From the NCBI RefSeq assembly GCF_009727155.1, contig NZ_WNWM01000002.1, positions 6,076,001-6,140,000 of the forward strand: 64,000 nt of DNA, read 5' to 3'. This DNA is from Pseudoduganella dura (GTDB taxonomy: Bacteria > Pseudomonadota > Gammaproteobacteria > Burkholderiales > Burkholderiaceae_D). Of the stretch, positions 27,772 through 36,260 are shown piece after piece. Each line of letters begins with the position of its first letter. Within the stretch, counting starts at the first letter, position 1. A model generated the notes under the pieces. It searched no databases, had not been told where the DNA came from, and was given only the letters and a program-made list of their open reading frames with translations. A program made the position numbers and the translations under genes.

Positions 27772-29025
27772 ATGGATATGTACTTGATGGACTGGGTCAA
27801 CCTGCTGCTGCGCTGGACCCACGTCATTACCGCGATCGCCTGGATCGGCGCATCGTTCTACTTTGTGTTCCTCGATAACAGCCTCGAGAAGCCCACCGCG
27901 CCGGACCTGGTGGGCAAGGGCGTCGACGGCGAGTTGTGGGCCGTCCACGGCGGCGGCTTCTACCACCCGCAGAAATACCTGGTGGCGCCGAAATCCATGC
28001 CGGATCACCTGCATTGGTTCTATTGGGAAAGTTACGCCACCTGGCTGTCCGGCTTCGGGCTGTTCACGGTGCTGTACCTGTTCAACGCCGGCACCTTCAT
28101 GGTCGACAAGACCGTGCACGACTGGCCCGCGCAGGCGGCCGTCATCGGCGCGCTGGCGTTCCTGGTCGTGTTCTGGCTGATCTACGACACGATCTGCCGT
28201 TCGCTCGGCCGCAAGAAGAATGGCGACCTGATGGTGGGCGTGATCGTGTTCGGCTTCGTGGTGTTCGCCTCGTGGCTGGCCTGCCAGCTGTTCGCCGGCC
28301 GCGCAGCGTTCCTGCTGGTGGGCGCGATGATGGCTACCGCGATGAGCGCCAACGTGTTCTTCTGGATCATTCCCGGCCAGCGCAAGGTGGTCAAGCAGCT
28401 CAAGGCGGGCGAACCGGTCGACCCGATCTACGGCTGGCGTGCCAAGCAGCGCAGCGTGCACAACACGTACTTCACGCTGCCGGTGCTGTTCGCGATGCTG
28501 TCGAATCACTATGGTTTCCTGTACGCCGGTGAACACAACTGGATCGTGCTGGTGCTGATGATGCTGACCGGCGCGCTGATCCGTCACAGCTTCGTGGCCC
28601 GCCACAAGGCGCTGGTCCACGGCAAGCGCGTTCCATGGGAACACGCATTCGGCGGCACAGCGGTGATGCTGGCGCTGATCGTCTGGCTGGTGCCGGCACC
28701 GCAGGCCGATGTGCCGGCGGTGGTGGAAGCGGCACCGGCCGCTGCCGGTACCGATGGCGTGTCTGCCGCGGCACCCGCCGCGACGGGCGCGTTCGCCAAG
28801 GTGAAAGCCGTGGTCGACCAGCGCTGCGTGATGTGCCACTCGGCGGCGATGCAGAGCAAGGGCATCAGGCTCGACTCGACTGAGGAGATCAAGCGCCACG
28901 CGCAGGCCCTGTACCAGCAGGCCGTGGTGATGAAGCTGATGCCGTTGAATAACGCCACGCAGATCACCCAGGGCGAGCGCGACCTGCTCAAGCGCTGGTA
29001 TGAGGACGGTGCCAAGGTCGACTGA
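27772..29025 (+). CDS. puuD: Membrane-bound urate hydroxylase with C-terminal cytochrome c domain
   Basis: 417 aa. It oxidises urate to 5-hydroxyisourate at the inner membrane. About eight hydrophobic segments precede residue 310 (WVNLLLRWTHVITAIAWIGA, AAVIGALAFLVVFWLIY, VGVIVFGFVVFASWLA and others). An Ala/Pro linker leads to a periplasmic cytochrome c domain with haem motif CVMCH (352-356) and an axial Met in MKLMPLNN. This replaces soluble uricase in many proteobacteria. It follows uraH by 199 nt and is followed by the NCS2 permease. Start ATG 27772 has a GAGG leader; ATG 27778 is an alternative. Confidence 0.95.
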   Translation: MDMYLMDWVNLLLRWTHVITAIAWIGASFYFVFLDNSLEKPTAPDLVGKGVDGELWAVHGGGFYHPQKYLVAPKSMPDHLHWFYWESYATWLSGFGLFTVLYLFNAGTFMVDKTVHDWPAQAAVIGALAFLVVFWLIYDTICRSLGRKKNGDLMVGVIVFGFVVFASWLACQLFAGRAAFLLVGAMMATAMSANVFFWIIPGQRKVVKQLKAGEPVDPIYGWRAKQRSVHNTYFTLPVLFAMLSNHYGFLYAGEHNWIVLVLMMLTGALIRHSFVARHKALVHGKRVPWEHAFGGTAVMLALIVWLVPAPQADVPAVVEAAPAAAGTDGVSAAAPAATGAFAKVKAVVDQRCVMCHSAAMQSKGIRLDSTEEIKRHAQALYQQAVVMKLMPLNNATQITQGERDLLKRWYEDGAKVD

Positions 29026-29033
29026 AGATCGGG

Positions 29034-29087
29034 GCAGCAAACGCAGTAAATGCAGCAAACGCAGTACATGCAGCCAATGCAGTAAAG
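29034..29087. repeat. Six degenerate 9-bp tandem repeats after puuD
   Basis: Units GCAGCAAAC, GCAGTAAAT, GCAGCAAAC, GCAGTACAT, GCAGCCAAT and GCAGTAAAG follow without gaps, 8 nt after the puuD stop. Units 1 and 3 are identical. Probably slippage-derived; a regulatory role is not evident. Confidence 0.85.
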
Positions 29088-29112
29088 CCTTTCAGGCAAG
29101 CCAACCCCAGGT

Positions 29113-29154
29113 GCGAACGGCCGGGATCAGACCCGTCTGATCGCGGCCGTTCGC
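29113..29154 (+). promoter_or_regulatory. Long stem-loop between puuD and the urate permease gene
   Basis: The left arm (29113-29132) and right arm (29135-29154) pair over 19 of 20 positions around a CC loop: GCGAACGGCC with GGCCGTTCGC outside, GATCAGAC with GTCTGATC inside. No T-run follows, so it is more likely an intercistronic stability or attenuation hairpin than a terminator. Confidence 0.6.
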
Positions 29155-29266
29155 CGTTGGGGGTAGGTGAATGGCATCAAAAGCACCAGCAATCGAAGGG
29201 GGCGGCGCGGTCGGCCGGCCAGCAACATGCATTCTGTAGTGTTCATATAACAATCAGGAGACAAGC

Positions 29267-30742
29267 ATGACGCAACAAACGTTGGACCCGGTCGACGAAC
29301 GCCTGCCGCTCGGGCGCCTGACCGCCCTGGGGCTGCAGCACGTGCTCGTGATGTATGCGGGCGCGATCGCCGTGCCGTTGATCGTCGGCCGTGCGCTGCA
29401 CCTGTCGCCCGAACAGGTGACGATGCTGATCTCGGCCGACCTGTTCTGCTGCGGGCTCGTGACGCTGATCCAGTCCCTCGGGCTGGGCAGGCATTTCGGC
29501 ATCAGGCTGCCCGTGATGATGGGGGTGACGTTCGCCGCCGTCGGCCCGATGGTGGCGATCGCCAACAGCGTGCCGGGCGTCGACGGCGCCCGCGCCATCT
29601 TCGGTGCCGGCATCGGCGCCGGCGCCATCGCGCTGCTGCTGGCGCCGGCGATGAGCCGCATGCTGCGGTTCTTCCCGCCGGTGGTCACCGGCACCATCAT
29701 CCTCGTCATCGGCATCACGCTGATGCGCGTGGGGGTGGGCTGGGCCATGGGCGGCCCCGATTCGGCCGCGCGTGCCGTGGACGTGCCGACGCTGGTCTCG
29801 ATGGTCGACCAGATGAAGGCGGAAGCGGCAACGGCGGCGGCGCCGCTGGCGTCGAAGCTGCCGGGGCCGATCCCCACGCTCGCCAACCCGAACTACGGCG
29901 CGCTGGACAACCTGGGCATCGCCGCATTCGTGCTGGTGTTCATCGTCTGCCTGGTGCGCTACGGGAAGGGCTTCATCTGCAACATCTCCGTGCTGATCGG
30001 CATCGTGGCCGGCTGTGGCGTGGCCTTCGGGCTCGGCAAGATGAACTTCAGTAAAGTGAACAGCGCTGAGTGGTTCGAACTCGTCACGCCGTTCGCATTC
30101 GGCATGCCCACGTTCGATATCGTGATGATCCTCACGCTCACCGTGGTGATGATCGTCGTGATGATCGAATCGGCCGGCATGTTCCTCGCGCTGTCGGACA
30201 TGACGGGCAAGAAGATCGGCCAGCAGCAGATGGCGGCCGGCCTGCGCACCGACGGCCTGGGCACGCTGATCGGCGGCATCTTCAACACGTTCCCGCACAC
30301 CAGTTTTTCCCAGAACGTGGGGCTGGTGGCGGTGACCGGAGTGAAGAGCCGCTGGGTGTGCGTGGCCGGCGGCATCATCATGATCGTGCTGGGCATGCTG
30401 CCGAAGCTGGCCGCGCTGGTCGAGGCGATTCCCCAGTTCGTGCTGGGCGGTGCCGGCCTGGTGATGTTCGGCATGGTGGCCGCGGCGGGCATCCGCATCC
30501 TGAATCGCGTCGACTTCCGCGCCAACCGCTTCAATCTGTACATCGTGGCGCTGTCGATCGGCTTCGGCCTGATTCCGCTCGTGGCGCCGCACTGGGCGCA
30601 GCAGATGGCGCACAGCCTGCACCCGCTGCTGGAATCGGGCATCCTGCTCACCGCCGTGGCGGCCGTGGTGCTGAACCTGTTCTTCAACGGTTCGCGGGGA
30701 CAGGAGGAGTCGCACGAAGGGCAGGGGCTGTCGCACGCCTGA
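29267..30742 (+). CDS. NCS2-family nucleobase permease, probable urate/xanthine transporter
   Basis: 491 aa with about 12-14 membrane helices. NCS2 landmarks are LPLGRLTALGLQHVLVMYAG at the N-terminus, FGIRLPVMMGVTFAAVGPM, GLRTDGLGTLIGGIFNTFPH, TSFSQNVGLVAVTGVKSR and FVLGGAGLVMFGMVAAAGIR. It imports a purine base or urate by H+ or Na+ symport; placement directly after the urate hydroxylase gene favours urate. Start ATG 29267 has a strong CAGGAGACAAGC leader, one of the sequences complementary to the repeated anti-SD RNA. Confidence 0.92.
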   Translation: MTQQTLDPVDERLPLGRLTALGLQHVLVMYAGAIAVPLIVGRALHLSPEQVTMLISADLFCCGLVTLIQSLGLGRHFGIRLPVMMGVTFAAVGPMVAIANSVPGVDGARAIFGAGIGAGAIALLLAPAMSRMLRFFPPVVTGTIILVIGITLMRVGVGWAMGGPDSAARAVDVPTLVSMVDQMKAEAATAAAPLASKLPGPIPTLANPNYGALDNLGIAAFVLVFIVCLVRYGKGFICNISVLIGIVAGCGVAFGLGKMNFSKVNSAEWFELVTPFAFGMPTFDIVMILTLTVVMIVVMIESAGMFLALSDMTGKKIGQQQMAAGLRTDGLGTLIGGIFNTFPHTSFSQNVGLVAVTGVKSRWVCVAGGIIMIVLGMLPKLAALVEAIPQFVLGGAGLVMFGMVAAAGIRILNRVDFRANRFNLYIVALSIGFGLIPLVAPHWAQQMAHSLHPLLESGILLTAVAAVVLNLFFNGSRGQEESHEGQGLSHA

Positions 30743-30748
30743 CAGGCT

Positions 30749-31801
30749 TCAGAACCTGTGCTGTATCCCCGCCAGCACGCTTTTCTGGCGGTTGCCGTAC
30801 CCGGCCTCGTCCCGCGCGAGACCGGCCAGTGCACCGTGCTTCGCCTTCGCGTACGCGGCGGTGACGTACAGGTCGGTGCGGCGGGACAGCGCATAGCGCA
30901 CCCGCCCGACGACCATCACCGGATCGGCCTCCTGCGCGCCGTGCCGGACATCCTGGTAGTACACGACGCCGGCCAGCGTGACGGCCGGCGTCACCTTGTA
31001 GTTCGATCCCGCCCAGTACAGCGTTCCCCGCAGGTCGGGCGACCCGGGCACCTCCTGCCGGAAGTCGCGCATCGCCGCCTGCAGCTTCAGCTTTCCTTCG
31101 CTATACATCGCACCGAGATGCCATGCCGTGGTGGCGCCGCGCGCGCCGGTCGCCGCGTCGGGCAAGCCGTTGATGCGCTCGTACGTCGCCACCGCCGACC
31201 AGGGACCGGCCGCGTAGTTGACCGCCACCGCGCCTTTCGCGCCATCGCCGCCCGACGATCCTTCGCCGGCGCCATAGCTGGCCCCATAACTGAGGTTGCC
31301 GGTCTTGCCGGCGTACTTGACCAGGTTGTCGAACGCGAACGTCATGCCGTATTTGCTGGCGCCGGTCGCGCTGCCGGCCGGCGCCCACGAGTACTGCGGC
31401 GCATAGCCCATCGGGTCGTACGGCAGCACGAAGTCGTACACGGTGGTGAATGCCCGGCCCAGCAGCAAGGTGCCGTAGCGGCCTTCCAGCCCGACGGTGG
31501 CCTGGCGCTTGAACAACGGCGTGTCGGCCACGCCGGTATCGGCGGCGATGCCCATCTCGAGCTGGAACAGCGCCTTCAGGCCGCCGCCCAGGTCTTCGCT
31601 GCCCGTGAAGCCGAGGCGCGAGGTATTCATGCCGCCGGAATTGACGCGCACCGTGTTGCCGCCGGCGGCGCCGGCATTGTCGCTCAGTTTATCGATTATG
31701 CCGAGGTTCATGTCGACCAGTCCATACACATTGACATTCGATTGCGCGGCCGCGCTGCCGCAGGCGAGGGCCGCCAGGCCCCACGCGAGATTGCGTTTCA
31801 T
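30749..31801 (-). CDS. Outer-membrane porin (Burkholderiales type)
   Basis: 350 aa: signal peptide (residues 1-20, ending SAAA) and a 16-strand-type beta-barrel. It begins SNVNVYGLVDMNLGI, has SRLGFTGSEDLGGGLKALFQLE and GLEGRYGTLLLGRAFT, and ends with the outer-membrane terminal Phe motif AGIQHRF. General diffusion pore for small solutes. It is the last gene of the minus-strand set with MFS carrier and transketolase; a 104-nt gap with a hairpin precedes it. Leader CGGAGACAAC. Confidence 0.93.
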   Translation of the reverse strand: MKRNLAWGLAALACGSAAAQSNVNVYGLVDMNLGIIDKLSDNAGAAGGNTVRVNSGGMNTSRLGFTGSEDLGGGLKALFQLEMGIAADTGVADTPLFKRQATVGLEGRYGTLLLGRAFTTVYDFVLPYDPMGYAPQYSWAPAGSATGASKYGMTFAFDNLVKYAGKTGNLSYGASYGAGEGSSGGDGAKGAVAVNYAAGPWSAVATYERINGLPDAATGARGATTAWHLGAMYSEGKLKLQAAMRDFRQEVPGSPDLRGTLYWAGSNYKVTPAVTLAGVVYYQDVRHGAQEADPVMVVGRVRYALSRRTDLYVTAAYAKAKHGALAGLARDEAGYGNRQKSVLAGIQHRF

Positions 31802-31872
31802 GTTGTCTCCGTATTTTTATGGACGCACCGATCCCTTGCCGGCCGGGCGTCATGGGTGATGCATGGGGAAGC

Positions 31873-31899
31873 GCCGGTTCCGGCCGTGCCGGAACCGGC
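31873..31899 (-). promoter_or_regulatory. Intergenic hairpin between MFS and porin genes
   Basis: GCCGGTTCCGGC (31873-31884) and its exact complement (31888-31899) around a 3-nt loop, 7 nt after the MFS stop on the minus strand. There is no T-run. It may partly terminate transcription or protect the upstream mRNA, separating porin expression from the catabolic genes. Confidence 0.6.
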
Positions 31900-31905
31900 A
31901 GGCGC

Positions 31906-33228
31906 TCAGCGGTCGACGACCTGCTTCGGCAGGAGGGTCACCAGGCAGGCGCCGATCAGCAGCATCGCGGAGGTGAGCATCACGCCCGCGCCCTGCTTGC
32001 CGGTGAAGTCGTTCAGCCAGCCGACCAGCGCCGGGGAGAAGAAGCCGGCCAGGTTGGCGATGCAGTTGATGGTGGCGATGCCGGCCGCTGCCGCCATGCC
32101 GCCCAGGAAGGCCGTGGGCAGCGCCCAGAACTGCGAGGTGCCGCAGATCGCGCCGGCCGCCGCCACGCTCAGCAAAGCCAGCGCGGTACCCACGCCGTCG
32201 GTGAAGGGCAGGGCGAACAGCGCTGCTGCCGCCGCCAGCATCGGCACGCCGCAATGCAGCCGGCGGGCGCGGGTGCGGTCCGAGTTGCGGCCGACCAGCG
32301 GCAGGCATACCAGGGCCACCGTGTACGGGATCGCCGCCAGCAGGCCGACCATTTCCACGCCATTGACGCCGGCATTGCGCACGATGGTGGGCAGCCAGAA
32401 CGTGAGGCCGTACTGGCCCATCACGATGCAGAAGTAGATCGCCGTCAGCAGCCACAGGCGCCGGTCGGCCAAAAAGTCGCGGATCGTCTGGTGCGCCACC
32501 TTGCCGTCGTTCTCGCTGGCGATGTTACGCTCCAGGACGGCTTTCTCTTCCGGCGACAGCCACTTCGCGGCGGCGATGCTGTCGTCGAGGTAGAACAGGA
32601 TCGTGACGCCCAGGATCAGCGACGGAACCGCTTCGAGCGCGAACAGCCACTGCCAGCCGCGCAGGCCCTGCACGCCGGCGAACGCCTCCATGATCCAGCC
32701 CGACAGCGGCGCGCCGACGATGCTGGCCAGTGGAATGGCCATGAAGAACAGTCCCATCACCTTGGCGCGGCGCGCCGACGGGAACCAGTAGGTGATGTAC
32801 AGGATCACGCCCGGCGCGAAGCCCGCCTCGGCGATGCCCAGCAGGAAGCGCAGCACGTAGAACATCGTCGGCGAACTGACGAAGGCGAAGCTGGCCGAGA
32901 TCATCGCCCAGGTGATCATGATCCGCGCCAGCCAGCGGCGCGCGCCGAAGCGGTGCAGGATCATGTTGCTCGGCACTTCGAAGATGAAATAGCCGATGAA
33001 GAAGATGCCGGCGCCGAGGCCGTAGACGGTGTCGCTCCACTGCAGGTCGCTGAGCATCTGCAGCTTGGCGAAGCCCACGTTGACGCGGTCCAGGTAGGCG
33101 CCGAGGTAGCACAGCATCAGGAAGGGCACGAGCCGGCGCGTGACTTTCGCGTAGGCCCGCGTTTCGAGGTCGGTGGCGCCGGAATGGTATGCGGCGCCCG
33201 CCGCTGGTGTAACGGTAGGGGTTTTCAT
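31906..33228 (-). CDS. MFS transporter, anion:cation symporter (phthalate/tartrate permease-like) family
   Basis: 440 aa with 12 predicted helices. RRLVPFLMLCYLGAYLDRVNVGFAK (read in parts) is the ACS-family signature in helix 1, and LRFLLGIAEAGFAPGVILYI is the helix-4 signature. Members carry organic acids, sugar acids and related anions. Start ATG 33228 has a TTGGAGACACGC leader. It follows the transketolase pair by 110 nt and precedes the porin, so the set looks like uptake plus breakdown of one small carbohydrate or acid. Confidence 0.9.
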   Translation of the reverse strand: MKTPTVTPAAGAAYHSGATDLETRAYAKVTRRLVPFLMLCYLGAYLDRVNVGFAKLQMLSDLQWSDTVYGLGAGIFFIGYFIFEVPSNMILHRFGARRWLARIMITWAMISASFAFVSSPTMFYVLRFLLGIAEAGFAPGVILYITYWFPSARRAKVMGLFFMAIPLASIVGAPLSGWIMEAFAGVQGLRGWQWLFALEAVPSLILGVTILFYLDDSIAAAKWLSPEEKAVLERNIASENDGKVAHQTIRDFLADRRLWLLTAIYFCIVMGQYGLTFWLPTIVRNAGVNGVEMVGLLAAIPYTVALVCLPLVGRNSDRTRARRLHCGVPMLAAAAALFALPFTDGVGTALALLSVAAAGAICGTSQFWALPTAFLGGMAAAAGIATINCIANLAGFFSPALVGWLNDFTGKQGAGVMLTSAMLLIGACLVTLLPKQVVDR

Positions 33229-33338
33229 GCGTGTCTCCAAATTGTTCTGTCTTCGCGCCGAAGGTCTTGCCGCCTTCGTATACATCCCGCGCATCCGGAT
33301 CGTGCCGCGCTCCGCGCGGCCGGTTCAATGCAGCCCGC

Positions 33339-34337
33339 TCACCTCAGCCAGGACCTGATGCTGGCGGCCATCGCCTCCGTCGAGATGCCGTAGCGGTCGT
33401 GCAGCGTGGGCAGCGCGCCGGCATCGAGGAATGCGTCGGGCAGCGCGACCTGGCGGAACGCCGGCGCCACGCCCGCGCGCAGCAGCGTACCGGCCACCGC
33501 TTCGCCCAGGCCGCCGACCACGGAATGGTTCTCCGCCACCACCACCAGCCGGCCGCCGCGCGACGCTTCGCGCACGATCGTTTCCGTGTCGAGCGGCTTG
33601 ATCGTGGGCGCATGCAGCACGGCCACGTCGATATTGTCGCCCTTGAGCGCCTGCGCCACTTCCAGCGCGCGCATCGTCATGATGCCGCTGGAGATCACCA
33701 GCACGTCGCGCCCGTCGCGCAGCAGCTTGGCCTTGCCCAGCTCGAACCTGTAATCGTACTCGTCGAGCACCAGCGGCACTTTCCCGCGCAGCAGGCGCAT
33801 GTACACCGGACCCTTGTGCTCGGCGATGGCCAGCGTCGCCTGTTCGGTATCGAGCGCATCGCACGGATCGACGATCGTCAGGCCCGGCACGCCGCGGAAG
33901 ATGGCGATATCCTCGGTGGCCTGGTGGCTGGGGCCGTAGCCGGTGGTCAGGCCCGGCAGTGCGCAGACGATCTTCACGTTCAGGTTTTCCTCGGCGATCA
34001 CCTGGTGGATGAAATCGTAGGCGCGGCGCGCGGCGAACACGGCATACGTGGTGACGAAGGGCGTAAATCCCTCCTTGGCCATGCCGCCGGCGGCGCCCAT
34101 CAGCAGCTGCTCGGCCATGCCCATCTGGAAGAAGCGCTCGGGGAACTCCTTCGCGAACAGGTGCAGGTCGGTGTATTTTGCCAGGTCGGCGCTCATGCCC
34201 ACGATGTCGGGCCGGCGGCCGGCCAGTTCCACCAGCGCGTTGCCGAACGGCGCGGCGACCGTGCGCTGGCCTTCGGTGGCGATCGAGGCGATCATCGCCG
34301 AGGTGGTGAGGCGGGGTTTGTTGATGACGGCGCTCAT
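33339..34337 (-). CDS. Split transketolase, C-terminal subunit
   Basis: 332 aa, equivalent to the pyrimidine-binding and C-terminal domains of transketolase. FQMGMAEQLLMGAAGGMAKEG (the Glu that activates ThDP lies in MAEQ), FVTTYAVFAARRAYDFIHQV, LTTGYGPSHQATEDIAIFRG and DVLVISSGIMTMRALEVA are recognisable. Its ATG overlaps the stop of the N-terminal subunit gene (ATGA), so the two halves are made in equal amounts. A split, paired arrangement in a catabolic cluster suggests a specialised two-carbon transfer (for example on a branched or four-carbon sugar) rather than the pentose phosphate enzyme. Confidence 0.93.
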   Translation of the reverse strand: MSAVINKPRLTTSAMIASIATEGQRTVAAPFGNALVELAGRRPDIVGMSADLAKYTDLHLFAKEFPERFFQMGMAEQLLMGAAGGMAKEGFTPFVTTYAVFAARRAYDFIHQVIAEENLNVKIVCALPGLTTGYGPSHQATEDIAIFRGVPGLTIVDPCDALDTEQATLAIAEHKGPVYMRLLRGKVPLVLDEYDYRFELGKAKLLRDGRDVLVISSGIMTMRALEVAQALKGDNIDVAVLHAPTIKPLDTETIVREASRGGRLVVVAENHSVVGGLGEAVAGTLLRAGVAPAFRQVALPDAFLDAGALPTLHDRYGISTEAMAASIRSWLR

Positions 34338-35185
34338 TGCTTGTCTCCGGCGTGTTGTGCATCGAGGATCGCGATGGCCTGTTGCCATTCGTCGGCCTCG
34401 ACGCGAATGAAATGGTTCTTGTCGCGCTGTTCGAGGAACGGCACGCCGGAACCCATCAGCGTGTCGAACAGGATCACGCGCGGTTGCGCTGCCGCGTGAT
34501 TGCGGGCGGCTTCGAACGCGGCGAAGACCCCGGCGATATCGTTGCCCTGCGCGCGCTGTACGTGCCAGCCGAACGCTTCCCATTTTTGCGCCAGCGGTTC
34601 GAAGCCGAGGATTTTCGTCGACGGGCCGTCGGCCTGCTGGTTGTTGACGTCGACCAGCGCGATCAGGTTGCCGAGCCCGAAGTGGGCGGCCGACAGCGCC
34701 GCTTCCCACGTCGAGCCTTCGTCCAGTTCGCCGTCCGACATCGAGTTGTAGACGAACGCCGGATTACTCTTCTGCCGCAGGCCGAGCGCCATGCCGACGG
34801 CGATCGTCAGGCCCTGGCCGAGCGAGCCGCCGGACATTTCCATGCCGGGTGTGTACGTGGCCATGCCGGACATCGGCAGGCGGCTGTCGTCGCTGCCGTA
34901 CGTTTCCAGCTCTTCTTCCGGCAGGATGCCCGCCTCGAGCAGCGCGGCGTACAGCGCGATCGCATAATGGCCGTGCGACAGCAGGAAGCGGTCACGGCCT
35001 TCCCATTCGGGCTCGTCCGCACGATAATGCAGCGCGTGGCGGTAGGCCACGGCGAGGATGTCGGCCATGCCGAGCGCCTGGCCCACGTAGCCCTGGCCCT
35101 GCACTTCGCCCATCCGCAGCGCGTAGCGGCGGATGCGGTAGGCCGCGCTCTTCAACGCGGGCAGTTTGTCATGCGGTTCGTTCAT
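34334..35185 (-). CDS. Split transketolase, N-terminal (ThDP-binding) subunit
   Basis: 283 aa. YAIALYAALLEAG, GSLGQGLTIAVGMALG and the ThDP/Mg motif SDGELDEGSTWEA...LVDVNN (150-182) are present; the first Gly of the usual GDG is Ser here, as is common in split enzymes. The leader CAGGAGACAACA before ATG 35185 is strong. First gene of the minus-strand operon, divergent from the LysR gene at 35301 with 115 nt between start codons. Confidence 0.93.
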   Translation of the reverse strand: MNEPHDKLPALKSAAYRIRRYALRMGEVQGQGYVGQALGMADILAVAYRHALHYRADEPEWEGRDRFLLSHGHYAIALYAALLEAGILPEEELETYGSDDSRLPMSGMATYTPGMEMSGGSLGQGLTIAVGMALGLRQKSNPAFVYNSMSDGELDEGSTWEAALSAAHFGLGNLIALVDVNNQQADGPSTKILGFEPLAQKWEAFGWHVQRAQGNDIAGVFAAFEAARNHAAAQPRVILFDTLMGSGVPFLEQRDKNHFIRVEADEWQQAIAILDAQHAGDKQ

Positions 35186-35300
35186 TGTTGTCTCCTGTGG
35201 CGATTCGTGGAACGGAATTGAAGCGAATCATTGGTGTTGTCAGTGAAACCAGTGTAAGAATCGGGACATGAACCGTATAGCGAGTAATTCTTGGCGATAG

Positions 35301-36239
35301 ATGAAACCAGTTCAGCGATACCGCGCGTTGCGCAAGGCATCCCTCAAGGGCTTGCAGGCTTTCGAGGCCGCCTACATGCACCGTTCCTTCGCCGCCGCGG
35401 CGCAGGAGCTGTCGATCACGGCCTCGGCCGTCAGTCATTCGATCCAGACGCTGGAGGAAGCGCTCGGCACGCTGCTGTTCGAGCGCGCGCGGCGCGGCGT
35501 GGTGCCGACCGAGGAGGGCGCCCGGCTGTATGAGGTGATCCGCCGCTCGTTCGGCGACATCGACGACGAGCTGCGCACGATCCTCGACCGGGGTAGCAAG
35601 CAGCAGGTGGTGACGATCCAGTGCGCGCCCAGCTTCGCGGCGATCTGGGTGATGCCGCAGCTGCCGGCCTTTCTGCGCGCCCATCCGGATATCGACGTGC
35701 GGCTGTGGGCCGTGCACCAGGCGCCGGATTTTTCCAGCGGCGGCGTCGACGTGGCCGTGCTGTACGGCCGCCCGCCGGCCTCGGCCGGCGTGCACGTGGA
35801 GCCGATCTCGCAGCGCGAACGCTATCTGCCGGTGTGCAGCCCGAAGCTGGTCGACGGCTGGACGTTGCCGCTGCCGCCGGAAGATATCGAGAATTTCTAC
35901 CTGATCCAGAACGACGTGTCGCTGACGTCGTGGGACGAATGGATCGCCCGCTTCGCGCCCGAGTGCCGGCACCCGGTGCGGGGGTTGCGGCTCGACCGCG
36001 CGTTCATGACGCTGGGCGCGGCCGAAAACGGCCTGGGGATGTGCATCGAGAGCTCGGTGCTGGTGCAGGAGTACCTGCGCGACGGGCGCCTGGTGTGCCC
36101 CTTCGGCGAACTGGCCATCGAGGCGACCGGGCATTACCTGGCAGTGCCGAAGAGCCGCGAGGGCCTGCAGGCGGTGCGTACGGTGGCGGACTGGATCAGG
36201 GGCTTCGTTGCCGACGGCGGAGAAACCGCCGCGGCATGA
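35301..36239 (+). CDS. LysR-family regulator (GcvA-like), divergent from transketolase
   Basis: 312 aa: HTH in FEAAYMHRSFAAAAQELSIT and LEEALGTLLFERARRGV (residues about 20-75), then an effector domain of the GcvA type (VTIQCAPSFAAIWVMPQLPAFL, DVAVLYGRPP, QRERYLPVCSPKLV, GMCIESSVLVQEYL). Its position opposite the transketolase operon makes it the likely regulator of transketolase, MFS carrier and porin. It ends 21 nt before the convergent SDR gene. Start ATG 35301. Confidence 0.9.
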   Translation: MKPVQRYRALRKASLKGLQAFEAAYMHRSFAAAAQELSITASAVSHSIQTLEEALGTLLFERARRGVVPTEEGARLYEVIRRSFGDIDDELRTILDRGSKQQVVTIQCAPSFAAIWVMPQLPAFLRAHPDIDVRLWAVHQAPDFSSGGVDVAVLYGRPPASAGVHVEPISQRERYLPVCSPKLVDGWTLPLPPEDIENFYLIQNDVSLTSWDEWIARFAPECRHPVRGLRLDRAFMTLGAAENGLGMCIESSVLVQEYLRDGRLVCPFGELAIEATGHYLAVPKSREGLQAVRTVADWIRGFVADGGETAAA

Positions 36240-36260
36240 TGGCGCAGTGGAGGGGGAACG

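Noticed and set aside
29034..29087. CRISPR-like repeat
   Set aside because: Units are 9 bp, contiguous and degenerate, with no spacers and no cas genes.
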